Shown here piece after piece: positions 26,262-34,870 of a DNA stretch of 64,000 nt (positions are counted from its first letter, which is position 1; each line of letters begins with the position of its first letter). Source of the stretch: Paeniglutamicibacter kerguelensis (GTDB taxonomy: Bacteria > Actinomycetota > Actinomycetes > Actinomycetales > Micrococcaceae); contig NZ_JAGIOF010000001.1 of NCBI RefSeq assembly GCF_017876535.1, positions 3,534,001 through 3,598,000 of the forward strand. The letters are read 5' to 3'. The position numbers were made by a program, and so were the translations under genes. The notes beneath the pieces are model-generated. The model did no database searches, had not been told where the DNA came from, and was given only the letters and a program-made list of their open reading frames with translations.

Positions 26262-26936
26262 ATGGGACGCCCCAATCGACAGACCGAACGCCGCGCCGAG
26301 ATCCTCGCCGCGGCCAAGAGCGTTGCGGTGCGTGACGGTGCCGCAGGCACGACCCTGCGGGCGATCGCTGCGCAGGCGGGGATGGAACCGCCTGCCGTGC
26401 TCTACTACTTCGGCGGACTTGCCGAGATCTTCCGCGAACTCGTCTTTGCGTCGTCAGACGCCTTTATCGAGCGCATCGAAGCAGCGGTCGACCGGGCCGA
26501 AACCCCCGAGGCACGCTTGCGGGCGGCCATCGTGGCCGGCACGACGGGCGGCCTGGATAGCAACGACTCCCGCATCCTGTACGAATTCTGGCCCACCGGG
26601 CTGCGTGATGCCGGCATGAATGACGCAGACCGCGTACTCGACCAGCGCGAAGTGGCGATCTACGGGCACATCATCCGAGACGGGACCGCTTCAGGCGCAT
26701 TTCGGCCAGTGCTCGACGCCGATGCACTTGCGTGGACCCTGGTGGCCCTGGAGGACGGGCTCGTGATGGAGATCCTGACCGGTGCCAAGGCGCCCCAGGA
26801 AGTCATCAGCCTGATCTGCAGCGTCGCAGAACACCTTGTCGGAGCCAAGCTCGAGCATGGGGAGCATGGCCACATCCGTTCGGCACGGACCCACCAAGAA
26901 AATACTGCAGCGGCCGGGGAAGCCCCGCGGCCCTAG
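26262..26936 (+). CDS. TetR-family transcriptional regulator
   Basis: 224 residues. The N-terminal TetR helix-turn-helix reads RRAEILAAAKSVAVRDGAAGTTLRAIAAQAGMEPPAVLYYFGGLAEIFRELV (about 10-60), with the usual YYFGG recognition end. The C-terminal domain is the variable ligand pocket. It is divergent from the APC permease / hydrolase operon and is expected to repress it through the palindromes at 26171-26205. A longer frame from a TTG at 26244 is possible but less likely. The last ~30 residues are hydrophilic and poorly conserved in appearance. Confidence 0.85.
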   Translation: MGRPNRQTERRAEILAAAKSVAVRDGAAGTTLRAIAAQAGMEPPAVLYYFGGLAEIFRELVFASSDAFIERIEAAVDRAETPEARLRAAIVAGTTGGLDSNDSRILYEFWPTGLRDAGMNDADRVLDQREVAIYGHIIRDGTASGAFRPVLDADALAWTLVALEDGLVMEILTGAKAPQEVISLICSVAEHLVGAKLEHGEHGHIRSARTHQENTAAAGEAPRP

Positions 26937-27391
26937 CTTCCCAGGGATGGGCCACCAAAAATCTTTCGGTGGCGCCGGTTGACGCCAAGTGCAACTTTTC
27001 CGCCACCGGACGAGGACTCCGCTGCTTGATTTCCCGGGGCGTTTGGCGTCGGCAAGACCGTGTGGAACTGCAGCTTCAGCACTGCGGGCACCGCAAAACC
27101 GGCGACATGACCAATCTGGATGTTCGGCAACCCGCCGGCAGCCATCAGGACCGTGTGTGCACGCAAGACCACGGTCGCGCCGGAGAAAGTCCCGCAGGTC
27201 AACATCCTCAGAGGTTCGTGGCCCCCGACGCGCAGCTCACATGCCTCTGCAGATAAAAACTTTGATCAAATACGTCAAACAATCAATCCCAAGAAAATCA
27301 CCGGCAAAGCCACGCCGGGCGGCACCGGCGTAGGGCAGTCACGCGGAGAGCCGCTGCCAAACTGGTGATTTGCACAGCCAAGGGGGGTAGC
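26937..27391. other. 455-base intergenic region, possible gene remnant
   Basis: No convincing gene. A 90-codon open frame on the minus strand (26933-27205) contains hydrophobic stretches but has no clear ribosome-binding site and no recognised domain. The last ~120 bases are AT-richer and may hold the FAD-monooxygenase promoter, but no clear -35/-10 pair stands out. Confidence 0.4.
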
Positions 27392-28945
27392 GTGAGAAAC
27401 ATGGATGCCAAGCAACTGCAGACGGACGTGTTGGTCATCGGCGCAGGTCCCACGGGGCTTATGGCCGCGGCGTGGCTGCACAAGTTCGGGATCGACGCAC
27501 AGATCATCGACGCGAAGTCGGGGCCAACCCGGGAGTCTCGTGCCTTGGCGCTCCAGGCGAGAAGCATGGAAATCTATCGCCAGCTCGGGCTCGTCGACGA
27601 AGTCCTGCGCCGGGCCGTCCCCACCGGGGAACTGCGTCCCGGCATCGGGGCCCGCAGCTTCAAGAGCATCAAGCTCAACCGGTTGGGGTACTCCCAAACA
27701 CGATATGCGGGCCTGACCATGCTGGAGCAGAGCGCCAACGAGGAAATCCTGGCCGACTCGCTCAAGGACGCCGGGCACGAGGTGCTGTGGAACCACGGGT
27801 TCGACTCGCTGCAGGAGACCGGCGAGCGCGTCGAGGTTCGGTGCACAGGCCCCGAGGGACCGCTGGCGATATCCGCGCGCTACGTAATTGCCGCCGACGG
27901 CGCTTCCTCCGAGGTTCGCGAGGCGATGGGCATCCGCTTTGAGGGCGCAACGGCGGACCAGGTGTTCTATGTGCTTGATGCCAACGGCGTGACGGGCATG
28001 GGATCGGGCATCAATCTGCGCTTCGCCGAGGAAAACTTCATGCTCGGCTTCCCCATGGGCACCGATGCGCAGGGCGGGGAGCGCCGCCGGCTGTTGGGCA
28101 TCGTGAGCGAACCGGAAACGGCGGCGACCGATGTCATCGAGGTGGATGAAAAGCAGGCCCGCACCGAGCTGCGTCGGGAGTTCGGCGTCCTCTACACCGA
28201 CGCCCAGTGGTTCTCCAAGTACCGGGTGCACCACCGCGTCGCCGAAACCTTTGCACGCGGTCGGGTCTTCCTGGCCGGCGATGCCGCGCATATCCACTCC
28301 CCCGTCGGCGCGCAGGGCATGAACACCGGCCTTCAGGATGTCCACAACCTGGTGTGCAAAATCAACGACGTGCTCTCCGGCGGGATGCCCGAGCACTACC
28401 TGCAACGCTATGAGGCCGAACGTCGGCCCGTGGCCCTTCGCTTGGTCAAGACCACCGACCGGGTCTTCAGTGCCGTGACCTCCAGCTCGTGGTTCGCCCG
28501 CACCCTGCGGATCCGGATGCTCCCGTTGATCTGGCCGGTGGCCATCAGGGTGATCGGCCGCATTCCGACCGGACGCCGCTTCTTTGGCTACCTGTCCCAG
28601 ATCCGCATCCACTATTGGATCACCGAACATGCCCGGGACCGTGCGGCCCTGGCACGCGGTTTTGCCAAGACCAGGCGGCGCGGGAAAGTCATGGGTCGGC
28701 GCCTGCCGTGGGTTCCCTTCCGGACCGGCGATTACCCGGACAACTTCGAGGTGCTCAACGACGCCAGCTGGCAGATCCACGGTTACGGGTCCAGCGCCTC
28801 GGCGCGGGCGAACGCGCTTGCCACGGAGCTCGGCGTTGACTGCCACATCTTCCCGGCGGCGCCCAAGCATTTGTTGCCCGAGGGGTCGGTCGTCCTGGTG
28901 CGGCCGGACATGTTCGTGGCCCATTTTGAGCAAGTTCCCGAGTGA
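27392..28945 (+). CDS. FAD-dependent aromatic-ring monooxygenase (FAD_binding_3 type)
   Basis: 517 residues from the GTG start, which has AAGGGGGG upstream; the internal ATG at 27401 is the alternative. The FAD motif GAGPTG lies at about 16-21 after VLVIG. The RVFLAGDAAHIHSPVGAQGMNTGLQDVHNL segment is the class A flavoprotein GD motif. The C-terminal domain (from about 400) looks like the thioredoxin-like cap of PheA/TfdB-type phenol hydroxylases. It should insert one oxygen atom into an aromatic compound using NAD(P)H; the substrate, which could also be an antibiotic, is unknown. The gene stands alone. Confidence 0.85.
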   Translation: MRNMDAKQLQTDVLVIGAGPTGLMAAAWLHKFGIDAQIIDAKSGPTRESRALALQARSMEIYRQLGLVDEVLRRAVPTGELRPGIGARSFKSIKLNRLGYSQTRYAGLTMLEQSANEEILADSLKDAGHEVLWNHGFDSLQETGERVEVRCTGPEGPLAISARYVIAADGASSEVREAMGIRFEGATADQVFYVLDANGVTGMGSGINLRFAEENFMLGFPMGTDAQGGERRRLLGIVSEPETAATDVIEVDEKQARTELRREFGVLYTDAQWFSKYRVHHRVAETFARGRVFLAGDAAHIHSPVGAQGMNTGLQDVHNLVCKINDVLSGGMPEHYLQRYEAERRPVALRLVKTTDRVFSAVTSSSWFARTLRIRMLPLIWPVAIRVIGRIPTGRRFFGYLSQIRIHYWITEHARDRAALARGFAKTRRRGKVMGRRLPWVPFRTGDYPDNFEVLNDASWQIHGYGSSASARANALATELGVDCHIFPAAPKHLLPEGSVVLVRPDMFVAHFEQVPE

Positions 28946-29246
28946 GCCGAGCGGTGCAACGGCATCGCTGATTCGCCTGTAGCTGGCAACCCCGGCATCC
29001 ACGACTGGGTCCTATGGTGTGAGGATGATCGGTACGGAAATTAACGCCAAGCGGTCAGGTGGCTGTTTTGTGCGTGCCCCAAGAGGAACGGTGAGTGGGA
29101 CGACGGTCAGGAGCAACACAGGGGAAGGTATCCGCGTGTGGCCCCAGTGGCACCGCCCATCGCGGCTTTGGCCAAGTCTCCCCCGACCTGCGTTGACTGG
29201 GGTGAGGAGAAAACAGGCCGTTGCCGGTGTGCGGTGCGGGATCAGC
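28946..29246. other. Intergenic region without identifiable gene
   Basis: 301 bases between the monooxygenase stop and the VOC stop. An open frame begins at 29019 but codes for an Arg/Gly/Ser-rich sequence with no family pattern. No hairpin of note was found. Confidence 0.4.
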
Positions 29247-30074
29247 TCAGCCGGATGGGGGCGTGAACTGGCTGGCGGTGAACTCCGCTCCCTGGGGATC
29301 GCGGATCAGTGCCGTGCGCGTCCAATAGGTGTCGCTCTGGCTTAGGACGCGGGCGCCGAGCCGCTCGGCGTCAGCCGCCGTCTGGTCCCGGTCTGCCACG
29401 GTGAACGAGACATGCCAGTGCGGCGGTTCGTTGGGGTCTGCGTCCGCAATCCAGGCGATCGCATCCTCGAAGCCGGATGGGGTGGCCACCCCGGCTTGCC
29501 GCGCCCTGATGCCGGGATCGGTTGTCGCCTCAAGATGGTCGCCATAGCCGGGCCTGCGGATGAGCAGCCCGAAGCCGAGGTCATCGACCTGCCAGCCGAA
29601 CGCGTCGTCATAGAACGCCATCGCCTCGCTGGGGTCGGAGGTGTGGAGGTCGCTGAAGTTCCAGGCCCCGGGCACGTTGGCCACCTGTGAGCCCAGACGC
29701 CGCCTCGCCTGCCAGATGCGGAACTCGGCGCCCGCCGGATCGGCCAGCACCGAGCCGCGGCCGCCCTCTCCCGCATCTGCGGGAGCCGATTGCATCGTGG
29801 CGCCGGCAGAGACCAGTCGCTGTGCGGAGGCATCGGCGTCGTCAACGGCAATGTAGGTGTTCCAGGCCGCGGCACCTTTCAGGGTGCCGGCCATCCCGCC
29901 GACGTCCTGGCCGTCGAGCTTGGCTATCAGGTAGCGGCCCGGCGCTTCCGGCGGCATGGCGTTCTCGAACGTCCAGCCGAAGAGTCCACCGTAGAACTCA
30001 GCGGCCGCCTCGACGTCGGGCTGTTCGGTGTCGATCCAACACGGTACGCCCTGTGGGTAGGTCCGTTGGTTCAC
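29247..30074 (-). CDS. Two-domain VOC (glyoxalase/bleomycin-resistance) family protein
   Basis: 275 residues made of two VOC modules. The first begins WIDTEQPDVEAAAEFYGGLFGWTFEN, the second FSDLHTSDPSEAMAFYDDAFGWQVDD. Each starts with the beta-alpha-beta core and FYxxxFGW. The family includes glyoxalases, dioxygenases and sequestration proteins; this Arthrobacter-type tandem form has no known substrate. The start was moved to a GTG at 30074 with GGGAG six bases upstream; the longer frame to 30293 is not protein-like. Confidence 0.75.
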   Translation of the reverse strand: MNQRTYPQGVPCWIDTEQPDVEAAAEFYGGLFGWTFENAMPPEAPGRYLIAKLDGQDVGGMAGTLKGAAAWNTYIAVDDADASAQRLVSAGATMQSAPADAGEGGRGSVLADPAGAEFRIWQARRRLGSQVANVPGAWNFSDLHTSDPSEAMAFYDDAFGWQVDDLGFGLLIRRPGYGDHLEATTDPGIRARQAGVATPSGFEDAIAWIADADPNEPPHWHVSFTVADRDQTAADAERLGARVLSQSDTYWTRTALIRDPQGAEFTASQFTPPSG

Positions 30075-30325
30075 GTCTCGCTCCCGTCCATGGACAAAGC
30101 CTAGCGAGCAAGGGCGCTGCCGGGTACCCCGCCCGTCACCATTCGCGACCGGAGGGGCCGTGAGCGGAACCTTCTGCTGGAAAAAGGTTTCAGGCTTTTC
30201 ACGCGGCGCCATCCCGGAGGGCGACTTTCGGGTGAAAGTATCGTTTCTCGCCCGTGACAAGGAGATATGGCTGCTAGCCTCATGAAAATACATGCCACCA
30301 TTCTGGAATACGGAGGAAACGATTT

Positions 30326-31027
30326 ATGTCGCAGGACACCAATTACGACACCTTTGCCGAGGCCTACTCGACCGAAAACGAAACCAGCCTGATTAACGCA
30401 TTCTACGAACGACCGGCGATGCTGAAACTCGCCGGAGACGTCCGAAATCGCCGGATTCTTGACGCCGGTTGCGGCTCCGGACCGCTGGCGGAAGCGCTTG
30501 TCGGTCGCGGCGCCACCGTGACGGGATTCGACTCCAGCCAAGAGATGATCAACCTGGCCCGGAAAAGACTGGGCGAGGAGGCCGAACTGCTCGTGGCCGA
30601 CCTCGGCCGGCCCCTCCCGTTCCCCGATGACACGTTCGACGATGTCGTTGCCTCATTGGTCTTCCACTACCTGGAAGACTGGGTGGAACCACTGACGGAG
30701 ATCCGGCGCGTCCTGCGGCCGGGAGGCAGAATCATCATGTCCGTGAACCATCCGATCATCTACCCCTGGACAAACCCCGGCACGGACTACTTCAAGCCCG
30801 CGAAGTACTCGGACGAACACACCTTCAATGGCCAACCGGGCACCCTGACGTATTGGCACCGGCCATTGCACGCCATGACGGATGCGTTTGCCCAGGCGGG
30901 ATTCCAGATCGAGGCAGTCAGCGAACCACCGTACTCGACCGATGCGCCCGCGGAAATCATCCCGCCACAATTCAAGGACCGGACATCGTTCCTGAGCTTT
31001 ATTTTCTTCGTGCTGCGCGCACAATGA
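30326..31027 (+). CDS. Class I SAM-dependent methyltransferase
   Basis: 233 residues. Motif I is RRILDAGCGSGPLAEAL (about 41-57). Motif II-like acidic ADLGRPLPFPDDTFDDVVASLVFHYLEDW follows, and VLRPGGRIIMSVNHP is the motif III region. It methylates a small molecule or protein with S-adenosylmethionine; the substrate is unknown. GGAGGAAACG lies upstream of the ATG. The gene stands alone between the VOC gene and an orphan kinase. Confidence 0.85.
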   Translation: MSQDTNYDTFAEAYSTENETSLINAFYERPAMLKLAGDVRNRRILDAGCGSGPLAEALVGRGATVTGFDSSQEMINLARKRLGEEAELLVADLGRPLPFPDDTFDDVVASLVFHYLEDWVEPLTEIRRVLRPGGRIIMSVNHPIIYPWTNPGTDYFKPAKYSDEHTFNGQPGTLTYWHRPLHAMTDAFAQAGFQIEAVSEPPYSTDAPAEIIPPQFKDRTSFLSFIFFVLRAQ

Positions 31028-31176
31028 CCGCCTTTACCAACAACTAACTCGACCACAAACGATCATTTCTGGTTCACGAAGATTGGTTTCCATGGCTTTG
31101 TCATTTTTCTCTAATAGTTATTGGCAGGAGCACTGATGTTCAAAGCACGGCAAGGGCCAGACCTTAGGGTGTAATA

Positions 31177-32217
31177 ATGACGGCACGCACAGACAAAGCC
31201 CGAGGTATCTCCGATGTGCTCGCCGGGCTCGATGATGCCGGCGTGCGGACCCTCATCGATGCTGCCGAGCCGGTTGGCGTAGGCATCGGGGGAACAACCA
31301 AGACAGCCCGTATCGGTGAAACGACTGTCTTCGTGAAACAGCTCCCACTGACCAGCATTGAAGAGGCGGATCCAACCGCCACGTCTAGTCGAGTCCGGCT
31401 CCCCTTTGTCTGCCACTACGGGATAGGAAGCCCTACCCACGGAGCCGGGCGAGAATTGGCAGCACATCGGGCGACCTCCGAGTGGGTGCAGGCAGGAGCG
31501 GCGGATTTCTTCCCGCTTTTGCTCGGGTGGCGGGTCGTTGATCTGAAGTGCAATACGGACCTGAGTGAATTTGAGGGCGATGTTCCCCAACGCCAGTGGG
31601 GGACGCATTGGCCTCAGGTCAAGAGGAAACTCACCGCGATGCAGGACGCATCCAAGAGCGTGGTGCTTTTTCTTGAGTACGTGCCCGAGACGCTGGGTGC
31701 TTGGGTGCGCAGGAGCTTATCCGCCGGCACCGGGCCGGTTGTCTTCGCCGATGTGGTCGAGCAGATCATCGAAGCCACAGCATGGATGAAGAGACAAGGG
31801 TTCCAGCACTTCGATGTGCATCCGGGAAACATCCTCGTACGTGAGGGCAGGCTGCTCTTCACGGACTTCGGCCTGGCACTTTACCGCGAGTTCGACCTCA
31901 CCCCGGAGGAAAAAGCCTCCATGGTCACGCATGAAGGCTACGACCGTGACAGCGCCCTGATGCACCTGTTCCACTGGGTGCTGTTCGAACTCGGCTACAC
32001 CTCCGGACCGCAGCGCCTGGCACTGTTGCGTGCCGCCGCCGCCGACCCTGCTACGCCAGCACTGGATCCGGTGCGCGTGGCACTCGGCGGGGGTGCCGAC
32101 CTGATTGCCCAACATGCGAGTGTCGCTGTCTACATGACCGAGATGTTCGGTGTCCTCATGCAGGATGCGTCCGCCACGCGGTACAACGGCACCCACGACG
32201 GGAACACTCAGCGATAG
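31177..32217 (+). CDS. Protein-kinase-like protein
   Basis: 346 residues with the residues of a protein-kinase fold: Lys54 in TTVFVKQLPL, Glu93 (GRELAAH), the catalytic loop HFDVHPGN (His211 to Asn218) and DFG (230-232) in LLFTDFGLALY. Asp213 and Asn218 are in the expected spacing. No transmembrane segment, so it is cytoplasmic, unlike membrane-bound Pkn kinases. No partner protein is adjacent. It could be an atypical Ser/Thr kinase or a small-molecule phosphotransferase. A resistance-type function is not excluded. Confidence 0.65.
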   Translation: MTARTDKARGISDVLAGLDDAGVRTLIDAAEPVGVGIGGTTKTARIGETTVFVKQLPLTSIEEADPTATSSRVRLPFVCHYGIGSPTHGAGRELAAHRATSEWVQAGAADFFPLLLGWRVVDLKCNTDLSEFEGDVPQRQWGTHWPQVKRKLTAMQDASKSVVLFLEYVPETLGAWVRRSLSAGTGPVVFADVVEQIIEATAWMKRQGFQHFDVHPGNILVREGRLLFTDFGLALYREFDLTPEEKASMVTHEGYDRDSALMHLFHWVLFELGYTSGPQRLALLRAAAADPATPALDPVRVALGGGADLIAQHASVAVYMTEMFGVLMQDASATRYNGTHDGNTQR

Positions 32218-32520
32218 CTGCCCAACAGGTGGTGATGAGGTTTTGTCGGCTGCGTCGAGGGCATGGTCAGACCGTGCCCGACGGACCGAAAGGTGACCAT
32301 AGAAGATCATTTCTCGTTCAGTTTTTTGGCTTCCCTGATTCGGCCGACATGTGGTTTTCAACGCTAAATGGGTCTGGGGCACCCTGGTTGTAACCAAACT
32401 CGACCGATGGGCCCAACTGCGTGGCGCGGTACCTCATAGTGCCCTGACGATCTTTCGAGCGCGCAGAAATATTTGATTCGCACTATTGACGCATGTTCAG
32501 AAACTGCGCATGATGAGTTT
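32218..32520. other. Intergenic region of 303 bases
   Basis: No convincing open frame or hairpin. The last ~60 bases before the HTH gene are AT-richer and likely hold its promoter. Confidence 0.4.
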
Positions 32521-32883
32521 ATGAGCAACGAGAAGCGCGCACCGATCGACGAAGCCCGCCAGATGCTTTCGGACATTCCGTCCGATCCTCTGGCTGCAGT
32601 CGAACGACTGGGAGAGGTCCGCGAACTCATCGATACGGCCCTGAACGAGGCGATGGCCGAGGCCACCCTCGAGGGCGCATCGATCCGTTCGGTGGCCGTC
32701 CGCGCCGGGCTTTCGCCCAATGCGGTCCCCCCGCGGCTGGCCCGCACCTCGCAGCTGTCCAGCTACACGGACGCCGGCGGCAAGGTGTCAAGCTCCTCCA
32801 TCGAGCGAGCCCGCTACGACTCGGAAACCGGGCGCCCCGCGCCCAAGGAACCCATGACCTTCAAGCCCAGGCGCTCCAGCTAA
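32521..32883 (+). CDS. Small helix-turn-helix-like protein
   Basis: 120 residues. The region LEGASIRSVAVRAGLSPNAVPPRLARTSQLSSY (about 54-85) has the spacing of a helix-turn-helix, with a Gly in the turn. Up- and downstream parts are charged and Ser-rich. It is 31 bases upstream of the VWA gene and probably in the same operon. Start at the MSNEKR methionine; the frame extends to 32473 but is not needed. The ribosome-binding site is weak. It might regulate the VWA gene, but this is a guess. Confidence 0.55.
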   Translation: MSNEKRAPIDEARQMLSDIPSDPLAAVERLGEVRELIDTALNEAMAEATLEGASIRSVAVRAGLSPNAVPPRLARTSQLSSYTDAGGKVSSSSIERARYDSETGRPAPKEPMTFKPRRSS

Positions 32884-32914
32884 CCAACGCGCCACATCCC
32901 GAAAGGTAGTCGCC

Positions 32915-33568
32915 ATGACCAACAAAGACACCGCACTGCTCATCTTCCTGCTTGACCGTTCCGGCTCCATGCACGACATCAAGGCAGACATCGAGGGCGG
33001 CCTGAACGCCTACGTCGCCCAGCAACTGGCCGAAGCGGGCACGGCGATGGCATCCCTCTACCAATTCGACGACCGGTTCGAAGCCACGTACCGAAACGTG
33101 CCCTTGGCCGAGGTTCCCCGCTTCGAGCTCGAACCACGCGGAACCACTGCATTGTTTGACGGGATCGGCAAGACCATCACGGATGTCCGCCTGCAGATCG
33201 CCAAAATGCCCCCAGAGATGCGCCCGGGCATCGTGCACCTGAACATCGCCACCGACGGGTTGGAGAACGCGTCCACCAAATACACTCGCCAGGCCATCCG
33301 CGACATGGTCCAAACCCAGGAGGAGGTCGACAAGTGGATCATCTCCTACATGGGCTGCGACCAGAACGCCGTCGAGGTCGGCGCCAGCCTGGGCATCGCC
33401 CCCGAGCGTTCGCTGACCTATACACGGGAAACCGCGGTGGAGGCCATGGATACCTACAGCCAGTTGACCACGTCGGTCCGCGGCGCCAGCCTGCGAGGGG
33501 CCGACTGGGACGAGGTCCTCGCCGAGGGCATCTTCACCGAGCGCCAGCGCAAGAACACGGGCAAATGA
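32915..33568 (+). CDS. von Willebrand factor A (VWA) domain protein
   Basis: 217 residues, a single VWA domain. The MIDAS metal motif is complete: Asp14-Arg-Ser16-Gly-Ser18 (DRSGSM), a Thr in RGTTALFDG (near 78) and Asp114 in ATDGLENAS. The domain binds a divalent metal and usually acts in protein-protein contacts or stress responses (TerY-like). AAAGG lies eight bases before the ATG. It follows a small HTH-like gene. No MoxR ATPase or Ter protein lies nearby, so the partner is unknown. Confidence 0.8.
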   Translation: MTNKDTALLIFLLDRSGSMHDIKADIEGGLNAYVAQQLAEAGTAMASLYQFDDRFEATYRNVPLAEVPRFELEPRGTTALFDGIGKTITDVRLQIAKMPPEMRPGIVHLNIATDGLENASTKYTRQAIRDMVQTQEEVDKWIISYMGCDQNAVEVGASLGIAPERSLTYTRETAVEAMDTYSQLTTSVRGASLRGADWDEVLAEGIFTERQRKNTGK

Positions 33569-33661
33569 CATGCGCGCCGACTTCAACTAGGTGACCGCCG
33601 GCGGGACCTGTTGGCGGAACCCGTCGGCGGGATCGGTTGGCGGCATGCCAGCGCCGGCCGG

Positions 33662-34804
33662 CTAACCTTTGGCGGCAAGGGCCTTTGCCACGGTTTTTGC
33701 GTCGACGGCGAGCGCGGCTGAGGTGGTCCTCACGAGGACCGCCAGCCAGCCGATGGTGGTGCCCACGAGGGCCAGCTCAAAGGCCGTCAGGTCGTAGTAG
33801 CGAAGCGGGCGCCACAGCAGTCCGGCCCCGACGATGCCCAGCAGGCAAGCCAGCGTGAGCACGTGGAATGCCAACGGGAATCCCGGCAGCCACAATGCGG
33901 CACCCAGGAGCAGCACCACGATGAAACCGACGGCCAGCCGCGCCAGCATGGTGTGCACCGGTTCGGCCACGTCGATGGGGACCAGCCCGATGCCCATGGT
34001 GCAGATCCCCAGACCCAGCAGGCAGACCCGCACCACCGCCGGGCGCGGGCGCATGAATCGTGCCGGCGGGCGGCCCATGACCCTGGCATAGTCGTCGTGC
34101 AGCTTCGCCATGAGGCTCAGGTCCCGCACGATGAACGCGGTCAGCGTGCTCAGCACCAGCCCGGACACCACCAGGGTTACGTTGAAGCTCCAGAAAGAGG
34201 TGAGCCCCGACTGCCAGGTCCCGAGGGTTGAAAACATGCCGGTCCACCACAGGGGGTTGTCGGCCGCCAGCATGCTGATGAAAACGCCGGTGGCCAGGAA
34301 CACCGCCAGCAGCGTGGAAAGGCTTTGGGCCGTCAACCGCGCGGCGGAGGTCAGCGCGATGTATGCGGCGATGCCCGAGCAGACCCCCACCATGATGCTT
34401 CCCGCATAGCGGTCGACCGTGAGGCCCAGGAAGGAATTCTGGAAGATCCGGAAGGTCACCAGCGCGGCCATGACGGAGATCGCCGCATGGATGATCACCA
34501 GCGCAACGGCATTGGTGATCTGCCTGTACAGCGGGAAGCCCTTCAACCACGGTTGCGTGAGGACAAGGATCCTGAGGTAACCCGTCAGGCTTGCGGACGT
34601 CGCCGCGAAGCCGGCCACGATGGCCGCGTAAATGGCCACCGAACCCGGACCCGCCAAGTTCGGGCGGTACCGGGCAAAGCCAATGAAGCCGACCAGTGTC
34701 CCCGCCACGGTCCAGGCCAGCCCCATCCACAGTGCCCAGCTTTCTATGCGCAGCCGGGTCTCCGCGGGCTCCGGAGGACGCCGAATTTCCGGTTGGATCT
34801 CCAT
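33662..34804 (-). CDS. Multi-pass integral membrane protein, unknown function
   Basis: 380 residues, about ten hydrophobic segments, hydrophilic N-terminus of about 20 residues (MEIQPEIRRPPEPAETRLR). No recognised domain. The sequence is strongly hydrophobic throughout with few charged residues inside helices, unlike a typical transporter with conserved polar motifs. It lies 66 bases downstream of the GH3 gene on the same strand and could be in one transcript with it. The start was placed at the ATG at 34804. Confidence 0.5.
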   Translation of the reverse strand: MEIQPEIRRPPEPAETRLRIESWALWMGLAWTVAGTLVGFIGFARYRPNLAGPGSVAIYAAIVAGFAATSASLTGYLRILVLTQPWLKGFPLYRQITNAVALVIIHAAISVMAALVTFRIFQNSFLGLTVDRYAGSIMVGVCSGIAAYIALTSAARLTAQSLSTLLAVFLATGVFISMLAADNPLWWTGMFSTLGTWQSGLTSFWSFNVTLVVSGLVLSTLTAFIVRDLSLMAKLHDDYARVMGRPPARFMRPRPAVVRVCLLGLGICTMGIGLVPIDVAEPVHTMLARLAVGFIVVLLLGAALWLPGFPLAFHVLTLACLLGIVGAGLLWRPLRYYDLTAFELALVGTTIGWLAVLVRTTSAALAVDAKTVAKALAAKG

Positions 34805-34870
34805 GCCTTCGATTCTGCCACCGTTCCCGCGGAATCCGGGAGGACCCCGGAAGGGCAAACGGGCCCCTGG

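Noticed and set aside
26933..27205. 90-codon frame as a real gene or enoyl-CoA hydratase remnant
   Set aside because: The likeness to a family was too faint, and no ribosome-binding site supports it.
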